The notes under the pieces were generated by a model that saw only the letters and a program-made list of their open reading frames with translations, did not search any database and had not been told where the DNA came from. Source: JBHHUI01 sp965248775 (lineage in GTDB: Bacteria > Chloroflexota > Anaerolineae > Anaerolineales > JBHHUI01). From it: a stretch of DNA of 64,000 nucleotides. Shown piece by piece: positions 18,098-28,321 of the stretch; positions within the stretch are counted from its first letter, which is position 1; the number at the start of each line of letters is the position of its first letter. The translations under genes were made by a program, and so were the position numbers. The stretch is from the NCBI GenBank assembly GCA_965248775.1, contig OZ252150.1, positions 2,852,001-2,916,000 on the forward strand. The letters are read 5' to 3'.

Positions 18098-20212
18098 TTA
18101 TCGTAACCAAAATATGCCCCATTCATCTACTTCGATGCGCTGCCCGGGTGGCACAACCATTGTAGTCGCGGGATGTTCAAGGATTGCGAGGCCGTCGATC
18201 CGATTGCCGGGCCGGAGCAAGTCCACTTCGTAGAGCTGCGCTTCGTGCCATTCGCCATTCGTGTAAACAGGGCGTCTGCCTTTGCGGGCCGCCTCGTCCG
18301 GTTCGGGTGCGCGGAGCAGCTGGCGGGTAAAGCGCGGCTTGACCTTGTCCACGCTGGCAAGCATGCCCAGGCCCATGATCTCAAAGCCCGCCTCTGGATA
18401 GCGCGCCACGCGCCGATTGATTTTCTCGTACAGTTCTTCGAATGCATCCAAAACTTGATCGAGCTCATCGACGTTCGATGTCTGCTGCACGGGCGAGTGA
18501 ACTTCGATGTCTTCGAGCTGTCCGCCGTAACGCATCATGGCGAGCGGCTGAAAGGTAACGCTTTCGGAGGCATGGCTCTCCGATCTCATCTCGACGCGGG
18601 CTTGATCGCGGAGATCGTTCCAGACCGAGTGGATATTTCGGGCGACCTCCCCCTTGTCAGTAGTGGTTGCGCGGTATGGAAGCGCGAGCTGCACCGATGA
18701 AGATAATCGGCCGTCGTGCAGCCGAAGGCGGAAAACGCAGCCGCGAATGGAAACGTCATCACGCCCTTGAACCCGAGTCCGCGGCTGTAGCCGGCCATGT
18801 GCAGCGGACCTGCACCACCATACGACATCAGATAGTAATCGGACGGCACGAGGCCGCGCGTGTTGACGACAGTGCGCAAGACATCGCGCGTCTCTGATTC
18901 GAGCAACTTAATCACGCCCTCGGCGCCCGCATGTAAATCCACTCCGATTACGTCGGTCACTTTTTCGCGCAGGACGGCGGCTGCTTTCTCAACATTCAGA
19001 CTCACCTGTCCACCGAGAAAATACTCCGGGTTGATGTTGCCCAGGACGACGTCGCAATCTGTGATAGTCGGTTCCGTGCCGCCCTGATCGAAGCAGACCG
19101 GACCGGGCGCGGCGCCAGCACTTTCCGGGCCGAGCTGTAATCTTTTCGTTACCGGATCGACTTTGATAATCGTGCCGCCGCCCGCACCTATGGAATCCAT
19201 CGCGATGGTCGGCAAGTTGAGCTTGAGCCGTGCGAGCGTCGGCTCGTTGTCGATGGGAATGTTGCCCGCCGTAATCGCGCCGATGTCGAAACTTGTGCCG
19301 CCCATGTCGGTGACGACGATGTTCGGGGCGCCGATGATGTCGCCAATGTATTTCGCGCCCATGATGCCACCGACCGGCCCTGACACAAGAGTCTCGTGCA
19401 AGCGCGGGTGCCGAATATTTGCCAAGCCGCCGTAGGAGAGCACTACCTGCAACGGATGTCGAAATCCGTGGGCCTGAATGGACTGCTCGACTCGGAAAAG
19501 CTGATCCCGCCCTGGTGCGGCTGCATAGGCTTCGATGAGCAAGCTGTTCAGACGGAACTGCTCGCGCACAATAGGTCGAATGTCCGACGAGATATAAATT
19601 GGAATATCCGCGCCGAATCGGTCAAGGGCAACCTGCGCCAGTTCACGGGCGCGCTGTTCATGGGCGGGATTCACGTGCGAGAAAAGGAAGCAAATGCAGA
19701 GTGCCTCGATGTCCTCTGCGAGCAGCGCTTCGACACCCGACTCGACTTCGTATTCGTAGAGTGGAACGACGGCCTTGCCGAACAGGTCGATCCGTTCGGT
19801 GGCGCCCCGGCACGAGCAGCTTCGGTGGCACGTGCGTCACAGCGTGAAGCCGGTCGGAGTAATCATAGCCATCCCACACGTGGATGCCAGTGCCCATCAT
19901 GACGGCGTCCTCAAATCCACGCGTTATAAGCAAACCAAGTCGGCGGCCGGTGTGTGTCAGCAGTGTGTTGAGCAGCGCCGTGCCGGAATAGAGCGTAACT
20001 TCTAGCGCGGCAAATAGTTCATCCGGCGAGAGTTCCCATGCCATCGCGGCATCGTGGGCGGAGGCGATGAAGCCGATCGATTCGTCGTGCGGGGTAGTGG
20101 CAGCCTTGCCGACGGTGAAGCGACCGTCGACATCGACAATGAACGTGTCCGTCATGGTGCCCTCGGCATCGATGCCGAGGACGAGTGGCTCTAGGTTTTT
20201 GTCTGCTGCCAT
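18098..20212 (-). pseudogene. acxA: Acetone carboxylase-type beta subunit (hydantoinase A family), two frameshifts
   Basis: HyuA-family subunit of about 700 codons in three frames. The N-terminal part starts at the ATG at 20212 (VLGIDAEGTMTDTFIVD, nucleotide-binding Asp/Thr). The frame breaks near 19800, where ERIDLFGKAVVPLYEYEVES continues in the frame of the middle block (NPAHEQRARELAQ... TDMGGTSFDIGAI). It breaks again near 18697 between CTTADYLHR and QLALPYRATTTDKGEVA; adding one G there restores the frame. All conserved blocks are present, so either loss of function is recent or these are single-base sequence errors. It is the first gene of the operon. Confidence 0.85.
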
Positions 20213-20267
20213 CTGCGTGGAAAATATAATGTTTGCATGGTGGGTCGGGATTAGGAATCCACCCGAT

Positions 20268-20314
20268 TTGCGTATAATTCGGGCTACATTCTTCACCCAG
20301 AATTATACGCAAAA
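20268..20314. promoter_or_regulatory. Long palindrome upstream of the carboxylase operon
   Basis: TTTGCGTATAATTC (20268-20281) and its exact complement (20301-20314) enclose a 19-base loop that itself begins GGG and ends CCCA. It lies 56 bp upstream of the beta-subunit ATG. TATAAT is contained in both arms, so -10 elements on both strands would be covered by a bound dimer. The eight-A run follows on the plus strand, so it does not look like a terminator in either direction. An operator is the most likely reading. Confidence 0.5.
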
Positions 20315-20390
20315 AAAACTAGACGTATGGCTTCAGCCGGATAAACGCCAGCCGGCGGCTCGGCATCGTGGCGGTACTGGGGAGACCAGC

Positions 20391-20425
20391 CAATCCTGAT
20401 ACGGTACCCCAATCGTTATGAAACT
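20391..20425. repeat. Direct repeat, copy 1 (35 bp)
   Basis: Begins CAATCCTGATACGGTACCCC and ends in ATGAAACT. It is repeated with 3 mismatches at 21314-21348 in the same orientation. The two copies bracket the transporter remnant, so they may be ends of a decayed mobile element or MITE. Confidence 0.6.
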
Positions 20426-20689
20426 CGTAGTTCAGCAAACATCTATGGGCGGGATAAGTTTATGCAATTTAATGCGGGCATTTTCAGTGGTAAATCGCCA
20501 ATGAACAGTCGCCTCAGATGCATTACGTTTTTCTCCCAAGCGGCAACTTTCTCTCTCAAAGGCGGCTGGTCTGGAATTCGAGCTTTGAGACACTGCCGAT
20601 GGATGACATGGGCCGGTCTGCTAGGCTTTGGGCCAATTACAATCGCGCTGGCCCTGCTCCTCGGCATCGCGGAGCCGACGCTGGGCATG

Positions 20690-20949
20690 GTATGGCCTTT
20701 GGGCAATCCCGCTCGTGATGCTTCTGATCTTCACAACATTTCTATTCGCAAATACGACGCCGAGCAGACCCCTGCGGCGCTTAATGATCCCAGCCCGGCC
20801 GCGTCAACTCCAAGAACATCGCGGCCCATGACTGGCATCATGTTTATGTGCGACCAACCGATGAAGGACATCATTAAGGTGAGCGCCATAATCCAGCGCA
20901 ACCCTGGCACGCTCCAAATGTATTGAATACCACGTCGGAGCGACCTCAT
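20690..20949 (-). pseudogene. Major facilitator transporter remnant
   Basis: A single transmembrane-type stretch of an MFS exporter remains: LRRGIQYIWSVPGLRWIMAL, then a hydrophobic helix and GRDVLGVDAAGLGSLSAAG, a pattern common in EntS/NreB-like MFS proteins around helices 7-8. After SAAG the text switches frame (GLLGVVFANRN). Everything before and after is missing. Confidence 0.6.
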
Positions 20950-21164
20950 AACGGGCTCTCGCTCCGTTTCCTAATAGACATCTCAAATAAAAGTCGGACA
21001 AATATGCGAGAAATTGTAGATATCGAGCATTGAAGTTGGGAATGTGTTGGATGTCAGGTATTGCTCGAAGGCGTGTGGGACCTGTCTGTCAGCAAGGATG
21101 AATACTGCATTCTTGTCATCGGTGGACGTTGAATCTCAACCGGCTCTAATCTTTTAAAGAATAA

Positions 21165-21187
21165 GCCGCTTCGTTGAATGAAGCGGC
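21165..21187 (-). terminator. Possible terminator
   Basis: 8-bp perfect stem GCCGCTTC / GAAGCGGC with a 7-base loop. On the minus strand it is followed by TTATTCTTT. No intact gene lies just upstream of it on that strand. The rest of 21002-21566 shows no gene. Confidence 0.4.
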
Positions 21188-21313
21188 CAGCATCCAGTTA
21201 ATCGGTCACTACTAAAATCAGCAGCTACCTCACGCCGATCCGAAATCCAATTGCTGCTTAGCTTCTGACCTTCTCCCTCGGAATACTTCTTGAGGATGGT
21301 CAGGGGAACTGGC

Positions 21314-21348
21314 TAATCCTGATACAGCACCCCAATCGTTATGAAACT
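21314..21348. repeat. Direct repeat, copy 2 (35 bp)
   Basis: Partner of 20391-20425, 923 bp away, 32 of 35 bases identical. Confidence 0.6.
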
Positions 21349-21569
21349 ACTCAGATGGACATTTTGCACCATAGAGGTCATAATCGACGCTGCGCTTTCT
21401 ATCAAACTGCTGGATTGGCGACCTTACGTGCGAAGTAGCCGGGCGGCATCTTAGCTTGATCGTTAATCCAAAACTTCAACATTAATGCGACTTACAAACC
21501 GTTCGGACTCTGCAGTTGTTTCGTGAAGGTGCATCATCTAGATATCACTGGGTATAGAAGGATAGATTG

Positions 21570-22262
21570 ATGAGAGTTCTAAAGTCGGCAACCATAGCAT
21601 TCATATTGCTTTTAATAGTACTTCTTGGGTGCAACTTTTTATCATCCCCAACAGATGCTCTGCCACCCACAGTCGTACTAGAGCTGGAAGCACCGCTAGC
21701 CGATACGGAGGCCCCGGCCGCGACTGAAATCCCTCCAACTGAGGTTGCAGCACCCCCCACTGAGGCGGAAGCACCTCCTACTGAAACCACAACACCCCCG
21801 ACTGAGATTCCAGTCACTGCTGAATCTATTGAGATTAGTACGGATCAATTGGCGGATGATGGATGCCCATTGGTAGTTCTGAACACGGATAGCTGGGCCC
21901 CGATGAGTGCATCATATAATGCCGGAGACGATCCCTTATATCAATTTCATGACAATGAGGAAGGGTTCTACTTCAATGTGGAATTGTATACCGTGTATGG
22001 TGCCGGATGGACTGGCCAATCCGGAACCTTTGCAGTCGACTGCAATGCCAGTGGCATATGTGTATACCTAGTAGTGGACGATGTGAATCCCTATCTTGCG
22101 ACGGCCGGCGAAATCGTCATTGACTCGCTGAGTCAAGAAGGCAACTCTCTCCAAAGACCTGTGCAGATATCCATGACAAATCTAACCATGCAGCCGACTC
22201 CGGGGAGCACCTCACCGGGCTGCTTCCACATTGATGATGTATCCATAACTATTGAAGATTGA
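21570..22262 (+). CDS. Lipoprotein with Pro/Thr/Glu repeat linker
   Basis: 230 aa. Signal sequence ending in the lipobox IVLLGC gives a lipidated cysteine near residue 21. A PPTE(V/A/T/I) repeat linker (about residues 45-90) follows, and then a beta-rich globular domain of about 135 residues with four cysteines (DGCPL, VDCNASGICVY, SPGCFHI) that could form disulfides outside the cell. The domain is not recognised. The ATG at 21570 is preferred over the TTG at 21567. Confidence 0.7.
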   Translation: MRVLKSATIAFILLLIVLLGCNFLSSPTDALPPTVVLELEAPLADTEAPAATEIPPTEVAAPPTEAEAPPTETTTPPTEIPVTAESIEISTDQLADDGCPLVVLNTDSWAPMSASYNAGDDPLYQFHDNEEGFYFNVELYTVYGAGWTGQSGTFAVDCNASGICVYLVVDDVNPYLATAGEIVIDSLSQEGNSLQRPVQISMTNLTMQPTPGSTSPGCFHIDDVSITIED

Positions 22263-22617
22263 TGAAAGAGTCGAAAGACTAGAGAGCTATGCATATTCAG
22301 TCGGTGCGGTCATGAGGCGAGCCTGAGCCGACACATTTCTTTGAGCCGGATTTGAGACCGGAAGCACACTCGGCGGTGATTCCTTCCAATGTTGCAGCCT
22401 GACCATTCGCAGAACCGGACACGGCTATTGCCGAGCGAAAATCGCTGGCCCTTTCATCGATAGCGTCTTGTGTGCAAAACGTTTTGCGTACTCACCTGCC
22501 GCGCCGCTCAGTGGGCTGGCAATGAGCGCTATCATCGGGGCTGCATAGCTGCTCTTAGCACGCTTCTGACCGAGGCCGCGCCGACCTGCACTACCTGTAT
22601 GACAATGGAGAACCAGC
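22263..22617 (+). other. Intergenic region with a decayed membrane-module fragment
   Basis: Around 22490-22547 the plus strand reads SPAAPLSGLAMSAIIGAA followed by a stop. This resembles FDPLGGLAMGAIIGGAYALL in the N-terminal membrane domain of the oxidoreductase at 25074. It is too short and broken to call a gene. Confidence 0.35.
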
Positions 22618-22866
22618 ATGCGCAGACTCTTCCTCATCATCGCCTTTAGCCTTTTGCTCCTGGTCGCGCTTGGTGCTTGGATGGAGCCGGCTGTACTTTG
22701 GTCGTTGATCGTTATTGTGCCGCCGCTCGCGCTTGGGTTCTACGACTACTTTCAACCCCAGCACGCTATCCGGCGCAACTTCCCCCTCGTCGGCCGCATG
22801 CGCTATTTACTCGAATCGATTCGGCCAGAGATTTATCAGTATTTCGTCGAATCAGAAACAGACGGC

Positions 22867-23683
22867 GGTAGTGGTTACATGGTAACTGATGGGGACCACG
22901 CTGTATTGTAGTAATGGAGATACAACTTGAGTACAGCTTCATGGTAAACGTCGGACTTGGAGAAAGAAAGAGTTTTGCGCACGAAGCGAGCCAGTCTCTG
23001 GCGCAAGGTGTTGTTCCAGCGTTCCACGTGAGATGTCTGGCCGCTTTCTTTGCCGACACTTTGGTGAGTGTCGTTTGGTAAAACCTTCTGGTAAGCGTGC
23101 CAGGTCGCTGAAGGAGCAACACGCTTTGTAGGATGCTGGGATGGATTTCCATAACGCGCGACAACTTTTTTCACTGCGGTCGCCAATAAAATAGGCCACC
23201 ACTTGGCGCGTGCGCCGACACAGCGCGACCCATATCCAACGTTTATCGTTTTTTGTGCGTACAAATGACCATAATTCATCCAATTCCAGCACATCATCCG
23301 TTTTTACGGTTTCTAAAGTGTCAGCCAGGTTCGGCATAGCGCCGGCCTTCTCCAGAATCCAGCGTGCTAATGTCTGCCGCGCGATGCCAAAGATGCGCTC
23401 AATGCCGCGCATACTGGCTCGCTCTCGATAGGTGCGTAGGACAAATTCTCTGATGAACTCAGGATAAGAACGGCTTTGCGGTTCCAACATTCCATAAGCG
23501 GCGCAATCGAGACAATGAAACTTCTGACCGCCTTTATAGTCTGTACCATTCTTGACAATGTTGAGGCTCCTGCACTTTGAACACTCATGCGTGATGACAC
23601 TCTGGATCATTTTGGCGCTCCTCTGTTTGGCAGGCCAACAACTTACTTTTTCCAGACTCATCAGTCAACATGTAACCACTACC
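22867..23683 (-). mobile_element. IS1-family insertion sequence
   Basis: 817 bp. The terminal inverted repeats begin GGTAGTGGTTACATG at both ends and match over about 25 bp with 2 mismatches. It is flanked by the 8-bp duplication CAGACGGC (22859-22866 and 23684-23691), as usual for IS1. It interrupts the glutamate-synthase-like gene. Confidence 0.9.
22875..23610 (-). pseudogene. IS1-family transposase, frameshifted
   Basis: Start at the ATG at 23610, which has an AGAGGAG site. An InsA-like zinc finger (CSKC ... CLDC) and helix-turn-helix (MRGIERIFGIARQTLARWI) are followed by the DDE part with LELDELWSF. Near 23095-23105 the frame breaks: WHAYQKVLPNDTHQSVGKES and VERWNNTLRQRLARFVRKTL, the conserved InsB end, continue in another frame. 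The break lies far downstream of the normal InsA/InsB junction, so it is not the programmed IS1 frameshift. Confidence 0.85.
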
Positions 23684-25073
23684 CAGACGGCGTACCATTT
23701 GGCCGCGATAAACGTTCGCTCGTCTATCAGCGCGCCAAAGAAGTACGCGATACCGTCCCGTTTGGAACGCTGAGGGACGTCTACGAAGTCGGCTACGAGT
23801 GGGTAAATCACTCGTTGCAACCGTTACATCTGGAACCACAAGACCTGCGCGTAAAAATTGGGGGCGTGGATTGCAGCCAGCCCTACTCCGCCAGCATCCT
23901 GAATATATCGGCCATGAGTTTCGGTTCGCTGAGTCGCAATGCGATTCTGCCGCCCAGGATCGCTTTGCGCATAACACCGGCGAGGGCGGTCTCAGTCCGT
24001 ATCACCTGGAGGGCAATGGCGACTTGATTTGGCAAATCGGCACCGGGTACTTTGGCTGCCGCACGCTGGACGGCCACTTCAATGCGGATGCGTTCGCTGA
24101 GAATGCAACCCGTCCAACCGTCAAGATGATCGAGATCAAGCTCTCACAGGGCGCCAAACCGGGGCACGGCGGCATCCTGCCGGCCGCCAAGGTGACAGAA
24201 GAGATCGCAGCCATCCGGGGCGTTCCGCTCGGCCAGGATGTTCTCTCGCCAACGGCGCATTCCGCCTTTTCAACGCCGATTGGATTGCTGGAGTTCGTCG
24301 CCCAATTAAGAGAACGAAGCGGCGGCAAGCCGGTCGGTTTCAAGCTGTGTCTCGGCAAGCGACGCGAGTTTCTCGCCATTTGCAAGGCTATGCAACAAAC
24401 CGAGATTCTGCCGGATTTCATCACGGTCGATGGCGGCGAAGGCGGCACAGGCGCTGCGCCGCTCGAATTCACGAACCACATCGGCGCGCCCCTCACCGAG
24501 AGTCTCATTTTTGTCCACAATGCACTCCGCGGATACTCGCTTCGCGATCAAATCTGCATAATCTCAAGCGGTAAGATTTCGTCTGGTTTTGACATTGTCA
24601 AGAGGCTGGCCATCGGCGCTGACATCTGTAGTTCGGCGCGCGCGATGATGATGGCGTTGGGCTGCATCCAGGCGCTAAAGTGCAACACCCACCACTGCCC
24701 GGTGGGCGTCGCCACCCAAGATCCAAAATTAGTCGCCGGTCTGGCTGTTTTCGATAAGTCCGAGCGTGTTGCAAATTATCATCGTGCAACTGTTTTTAGT
24801 GTCAGCGAAATCATCGGGGCGATGGGCATTTCGCGGCCGGGCGATTTAAAACCCTGGCACATCTCGCGGCGAACTTCGCCGACTGCAATTCATCACTATG
24901 GCGAAATCTACGAGTTTCTGAACGACGGCGATCTGCTTCAAGAGCCGCTGCCTCCTACCTTCGAGCGGGCCAACAAAGCAGCCTCTGCGAACACTTTTGC
25001 GCATGTGAGCGCAGAGGCTGCCATGTCTAATACTCTGTAGGTGGTTATCGAATTATCAAAATAGGGAAAGCTA

Positions 25074-26837
25074 ATGCTCTACCTCCGACGTAGTCTCGCA
25101 GGTTTGTTCATCGGCCTGATTATTGGCGTTCTGTTCACGTTATTCTTGCGTGACCTACCCTTGGCTGGCGCGGAGGGCAACTTGAAAGCGCCGTTTGATC
25201 CGCTTGGCGGACTGGCAATGGGTGCGATCATAGGCGGCGCATATGCCCTACTTTTCAGCCCAGACCGCAATAGCAGCGCCGAAAGTGCAGCCAACGGCTT
25301 AATCTTGGGCGTGATCGCGTGGGTTGCGCTGCGACTGATCGGCTTTCCAGCCCTTCTCGCCGGCGGATCCCTGTGGCAAGCCAGCGACGCCCGGTTGGTT
25401 TTCCCCGGTTTGCTGGCTGCGCACTTTCAGGGCGGCCTGACAGGTCTCGTTTACAGCCAGCTTTGTCGCCTGTTTGCCAGCCGCTTGCGCTTGACAGAAC
25501 CGACGCCCGAAGCCCCAAAGATCACCAAGCGCGTCATCATTATCGGCGGTGGCTATGCCGGTGTGAGCGCAGCCCAAGCGCTCGAGCGCGAACTGGCAGG
25601 CGATCCGAGTGTGGGCATCTGGCTGCTGAGCCAGAAAAATTACCTGCTCCACACGCCGATGTTGTCGGAAGTTTCATCCAGCGCGGTTAACGCCCAGAAC
25701 ATCAGTCCGCCATTGCGCAGTTTCTTTGATCGCACGCAGGTCGTATTATGCGAAGTGGCCGATGTCGATCTCGAAAAGAGCCTGGTGCACATTGCGGAGG
25801 ATGCTCGCAACAAGGCGCGCACACTCCCGTTTGACCATTTGCTCCTGACGGTCGGCGGCGTCGCCAATTTCTTTGGCAACGAGGCTGTCGCTGCCGAAGC
25901 CTTCACTTTTAAATCACTCCAAGATGCCATGCTCTTGCGGAATCAAATCATCGACATGTTTGAGCGCGCCGACGTTGAGCCGGACGCCGCCAAACGCCAG
26001 CGCATGTTGACCTTTGTAGTGGCAGGGGGCGGCTTCGCGGGCATAGAGTTGATCGGTGGGTTGAACGACTTCGCGCGCGGCATCCTGCGCTTCTATCCGA
26101 ACATCCCGCTGCAAGAGGTGCGCACCATACTCGTCCACTCGCGGGATGCCATCTTGCCCGAACTCAGCCCTAGCCTGGCCGAATTTGCGCGAGAAAAGCT
26201 GGCCGAGCGGGGGATCGAATTCAAGCTGGGCGTGCGCGTCACTGGCGCGGAACACGGCGCCGTCCACCTGGGCGAGGACCTGCTCCCAACAGAGACATTC
26301 GTGTGGACGGCTGGCAACAAGCCCAGCCCGATCATCAGCATGCTTGGATTGCCACTGACCAAACGCGGGCAACTCGAGGTAACGGCCGAACTGGCTGCCA
26401 CAACCGCCCCCAACGTTTGGGCGGCCGGCGACTGCGCCCAAATCCCCGATCTCATCACCGGCAAGTTTTGCCCGCCAACCGCACAACACGCCCTGCGCGA
26501 GGGCAAGGTCGCAGGATACAACATCGCCGCGACCCTCAAGGATAAGCCATTGAAGCCCTTCCGTTATAAAAGCCTGGGCAGTCTGGCCGCTTTGGGGCAC
26601 CAATTGGCAGTCGCCGAAGTGATGGGTCGGCGTTTCTCGGGCTTACTGGCCTGGCTTATGTGGCGCAGCATTTATCTCTCCAAACTACCAACTTTAGATA
26701 AGCAAGTCCGCGTCGGGTTGGACTGGTTTCTGGATGTATTCTTTCCTGCCGACATTGTGCAGACAGTTGACTTCAGTCGGCCCAGCGCCGATCAGCGCCT
26801 GCAAGCGCGCCAGTCCATCCTCGGGGAGGCCGAATGA
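25074..26837 (+). CDS. Membrane-anchored NDH-2-like FAD/NAD(P) oxidoreductase
   Basis: 587 aa. Residues 1-135 form a four-helix membrane domain rich in GxxxG. From about 150 a type II NADH dehydrogenase-like flavoprotein follows: FAD motif IIIGGGYAG (158-163), NAD(P) motif VVAGGGFAG (about 312-320), and the FAD-contacting VWAAGDCAQIPD near 463. The C-terminal part with FSGLLAWLMWRSIYLSKLP is the usual membrane-associated end. Quinone reduction is plausible but unproven. The stop overlaps the start of the next gene (ATGA). The N-terminal domain is related to the repeats of that neighbour, an unusual fusion. Confidence 0.88.
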   Translation: MLYLRRSLAGLFIGLIIGVLFTLFLRDLPLAGAEGNLKAPFDPLGGLAMGAIIGGAYALLFSPDRNSSAESAANGLILGVIAWVALRLIGFPALLAGGSLWQASDARLVFPGLLAAHFQGGLTGLVYSQLCRLFASRLRLTEPTPEAPKITKRVIIIGGGYAGVSAAQALERELAGDPSVGIWLLSQKNYLLHTPMLSEVSSSAVNAQNISPPLRSFFDRTQVVLCEVADVDLEKSLVHIAEDARNKARTLPFDHLLLTVGGVANFFGNEAVAAEAFTFKSLQDAMLLRNQIIDMFERADVEPDAAKRQRMLTFVVAGGGFAGIELIGGLNDFARGILRFYPNIPLQEVRTILVHSRDAILPELSPSLAEFAREKLAERGIEFKLGVRVTGAEHGAVHLGEDLLPTETFVWTAGNKPSPIISMLGLPLTKRGQLEVTAELAATTAPNVWAAGDCAQIPDLITGKFCPPTAQHALREGKVAGYNIAATLKDKPLKPFRYKSLGSLAALGHQLAVAEVMGRRFSGLLAWLMWRSIYLSKLPTLDKQVRVGLDWFLDVFFPADIVQTVDFSRPSADQRLQARQSILGEAE

Positions 26838-28321
26838 GCATACGAGATACGCTATCAGTACGCGTGGCCGCCGGTCTCGGCGCGGGACTCATTGGAGGGA
26901 TAGTCTATCTTTGGCTCGCGCCGACGGATGTTGGCACCGGCGCCCACATCGGGCTCTCCGCATTGCTTGGCATCCTATTTGGTTGGAGCAGTGGCGAACG
27001 CATCCACTCGCCGGGCGCGGGCTTTATTTGGGGGGCGGCGTTTGGCCTGGTTTGGTGGCTGGTCGGCGTGCTGACCATCATACCGTTACTCTCTGGCATC
27101 GGATTGGGCTGGACGATTGGGTTTGCCCGCCTAGCCTTTCCGCAACTCGTCGGCAACCTGCTTGCATTTGGCGTGGTGCTGGGCATGAGCTACAGCGTGT
27201 TGGTGGCCGTCCTGCGCCGCTTCTCTAGCCGCCCATCAGAGTCCAGCGCTACACCCGCTCCGAGTGGTCAGGCCCGTCTGCCGCCGGCAGTGCGTGCCAT
27301 GGTCATTGGCGGCATTGGCGGACTGCTAGGTGCATGGGTCTTCCTGCGTGGGATCGAGACGGCTGAGTTCTTCCCGTTCGCCGCCGGTCTGATCGGCGCT
27401 GAGGGGATGATGGTGGGACTGTTCGTACACTACAGCATCGGGACTATTATCGGCGTCTCGTTCGGTCTGTTATTCCACCGCGAAGTGCGTGGGCTGGGGG
27501 CAGGCGTGATTTGGGGATTAGCTTACGGAATGTTGTGGTGGCTGATAGGGCCGCTGACTCTCGCTGGCTGGATTAGTGCCGGCGGCATGGCGCCCCCGGA
27601 TTGGTCGCTGGCTGCTGCCGAGGGTGCGTTTCCTCCTTTGCTCGCCCACCTGTTATATGGCGCATTAGTGGGCCTGTTTTATGCACTCGCAAATAAAGTG
27701 TGGCAAGCCTTGTTCGTGGATTCTGACCCGCTGAATCGCTCTATCGAAGGGGCTGGAACCCGGAGCGTGCGTGGTGCGCTGATGGGGCAGGCCGGGGGTG
27801 TGCTTGGAGGTCTGCTCTTCACCATCGTCATGGTAGGTATCGACGCGCTCCCCAATGTTGCCAGCCTCGTCGGAGCAGAATCACGTGTCGTTGGCTTCAT
27901 CGTCCATCTTATTGTCGCGGTTACGATTGGCACGACCTACGGGCTGCTCTTCCAGCGCGAGTCCGCGGACTATGGTGCCGCAATGGCCTGGGGCATGTCA
28001 TATGGATTTCTTTGGTGGCTGGTGGGCACGAACACGCTTTTCGCGCTGATATTGCGTCTGCCGCTAGATTGGTCGGCCGAGGCAGTTATTAGCGAATATC
28101 CGGCGTTGGTCGGCCACTTGTTGTACGGAGCCAGCCTAGGCTTATTGTTCCACTTCCTCGTGCGCCGCTACGCGACCCCGCGCCGCTCGAATGCTCCTGC
28201 GGAATCCGCGCTTGGCGACACAACTCCCGCGGCCGCTCCGGCCGCTTGGACGATTGTGCTGCTACTAGGTACGCTGCTGCCGCTTTTGATTCGGGCAGGT
28301 GGGGAGGGAGTGGGCTATTAA
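26834..28321 (+). CDS. Polytopic membrane protein with three homologous modules
   Basis: 495 aa, almost wholly hydrophobic. Three tandem modules of about 150 residues each contain a 'Y(S/G)xxxGxxFGLLFxRE', a 'GAxxWGxxYGxxWWLxGxxTL' and a 'PxLxxHLLYGxxLGLxY/F' element (repeat starts near 1, 155 and 310). The N-terminal membrane domain of the upstream oxidoreductase looks like one more such module. It is translationally coupled to that gene (ATGA overlap). The family is not recognised. An electron-transfer or quinone-site partner is only a guess from context. Confidence 0.75.
   Translation: MSIRDTLSVRVAAGLGAGLIGGIVYLWLAPTDVGTGAHIGLSALLGILFGWSSGERIHSPGAGFIWGAAFGLVWWLVGVLTIIPLLSGIGLGWTIGFARLAFPQLVGNLLAFGVVLGMSYSVLVAVLRRFSSRPSESSATPAPSGQARLPPAVRAMVIGGIGGLLGAWVFLRGIETAEFFPFAAGLIGAEGMMVGLFVHYSIGTIIGVSFGLLFHREVRGLGAGVIWGLAYGMLWWLIGPLTLAGWISAGGMAPPDWSLAAAEGAFPPLLAHLLYGALVGLFYALANKVWQALFVDSDPLNRSIEGAGTRSVRGALMGQAGGVLGGLLFTIVMVGIDALPNVASLVGAESRVVGFIVHLIVAVTIGTTYGLLFQRESADYGAAMAWGMSYGFLWWLVGTNTLFALILRLPLDWSAEAVISEYPALVGHLLYGASLGLLFHFLVRRYATPRRSNAPAESALGDTTPAAAPAAWTIVLLLGTLLPLLIRAGGEGVGY

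Larger units (their letters stand above)
22618..25040 (+). pseudogene. FMN-binding glutamate synthase-like protein, split by IS1 and frameshifted
   Basis: N-terminal part 22618-22866: two hydrophobic segments, then YFQPQHAIRRNFPLVGRMRY, the usual start of membrane-anchored GltS-like FMN proteins. An IS1-type element follows; beyond it the text continues in frame after removal of one 8-bp duplication (ESETD-GVPFGRDKRSLVYQR). A second break near 23940-23975 changes frame and shortens the segment between SLSRNAIL and FAHNTGEGGLSPYHLEG. The rest is conserved: PGHGGILPAAKVTEEIA, VDGGEGGTGAAP, and the Cys region CNTHHCPVGVATQ. Intact relatives are about 520 aa. Dead through at least two lesions. 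Confidence 0.88.

Noticed and set aside
23095..23105. Programmed frameshift in the IS1 transposase
   Set aside because: The break is deep in the InsB part, not at the InsA/InsB junction, and no slippery A-run is present.
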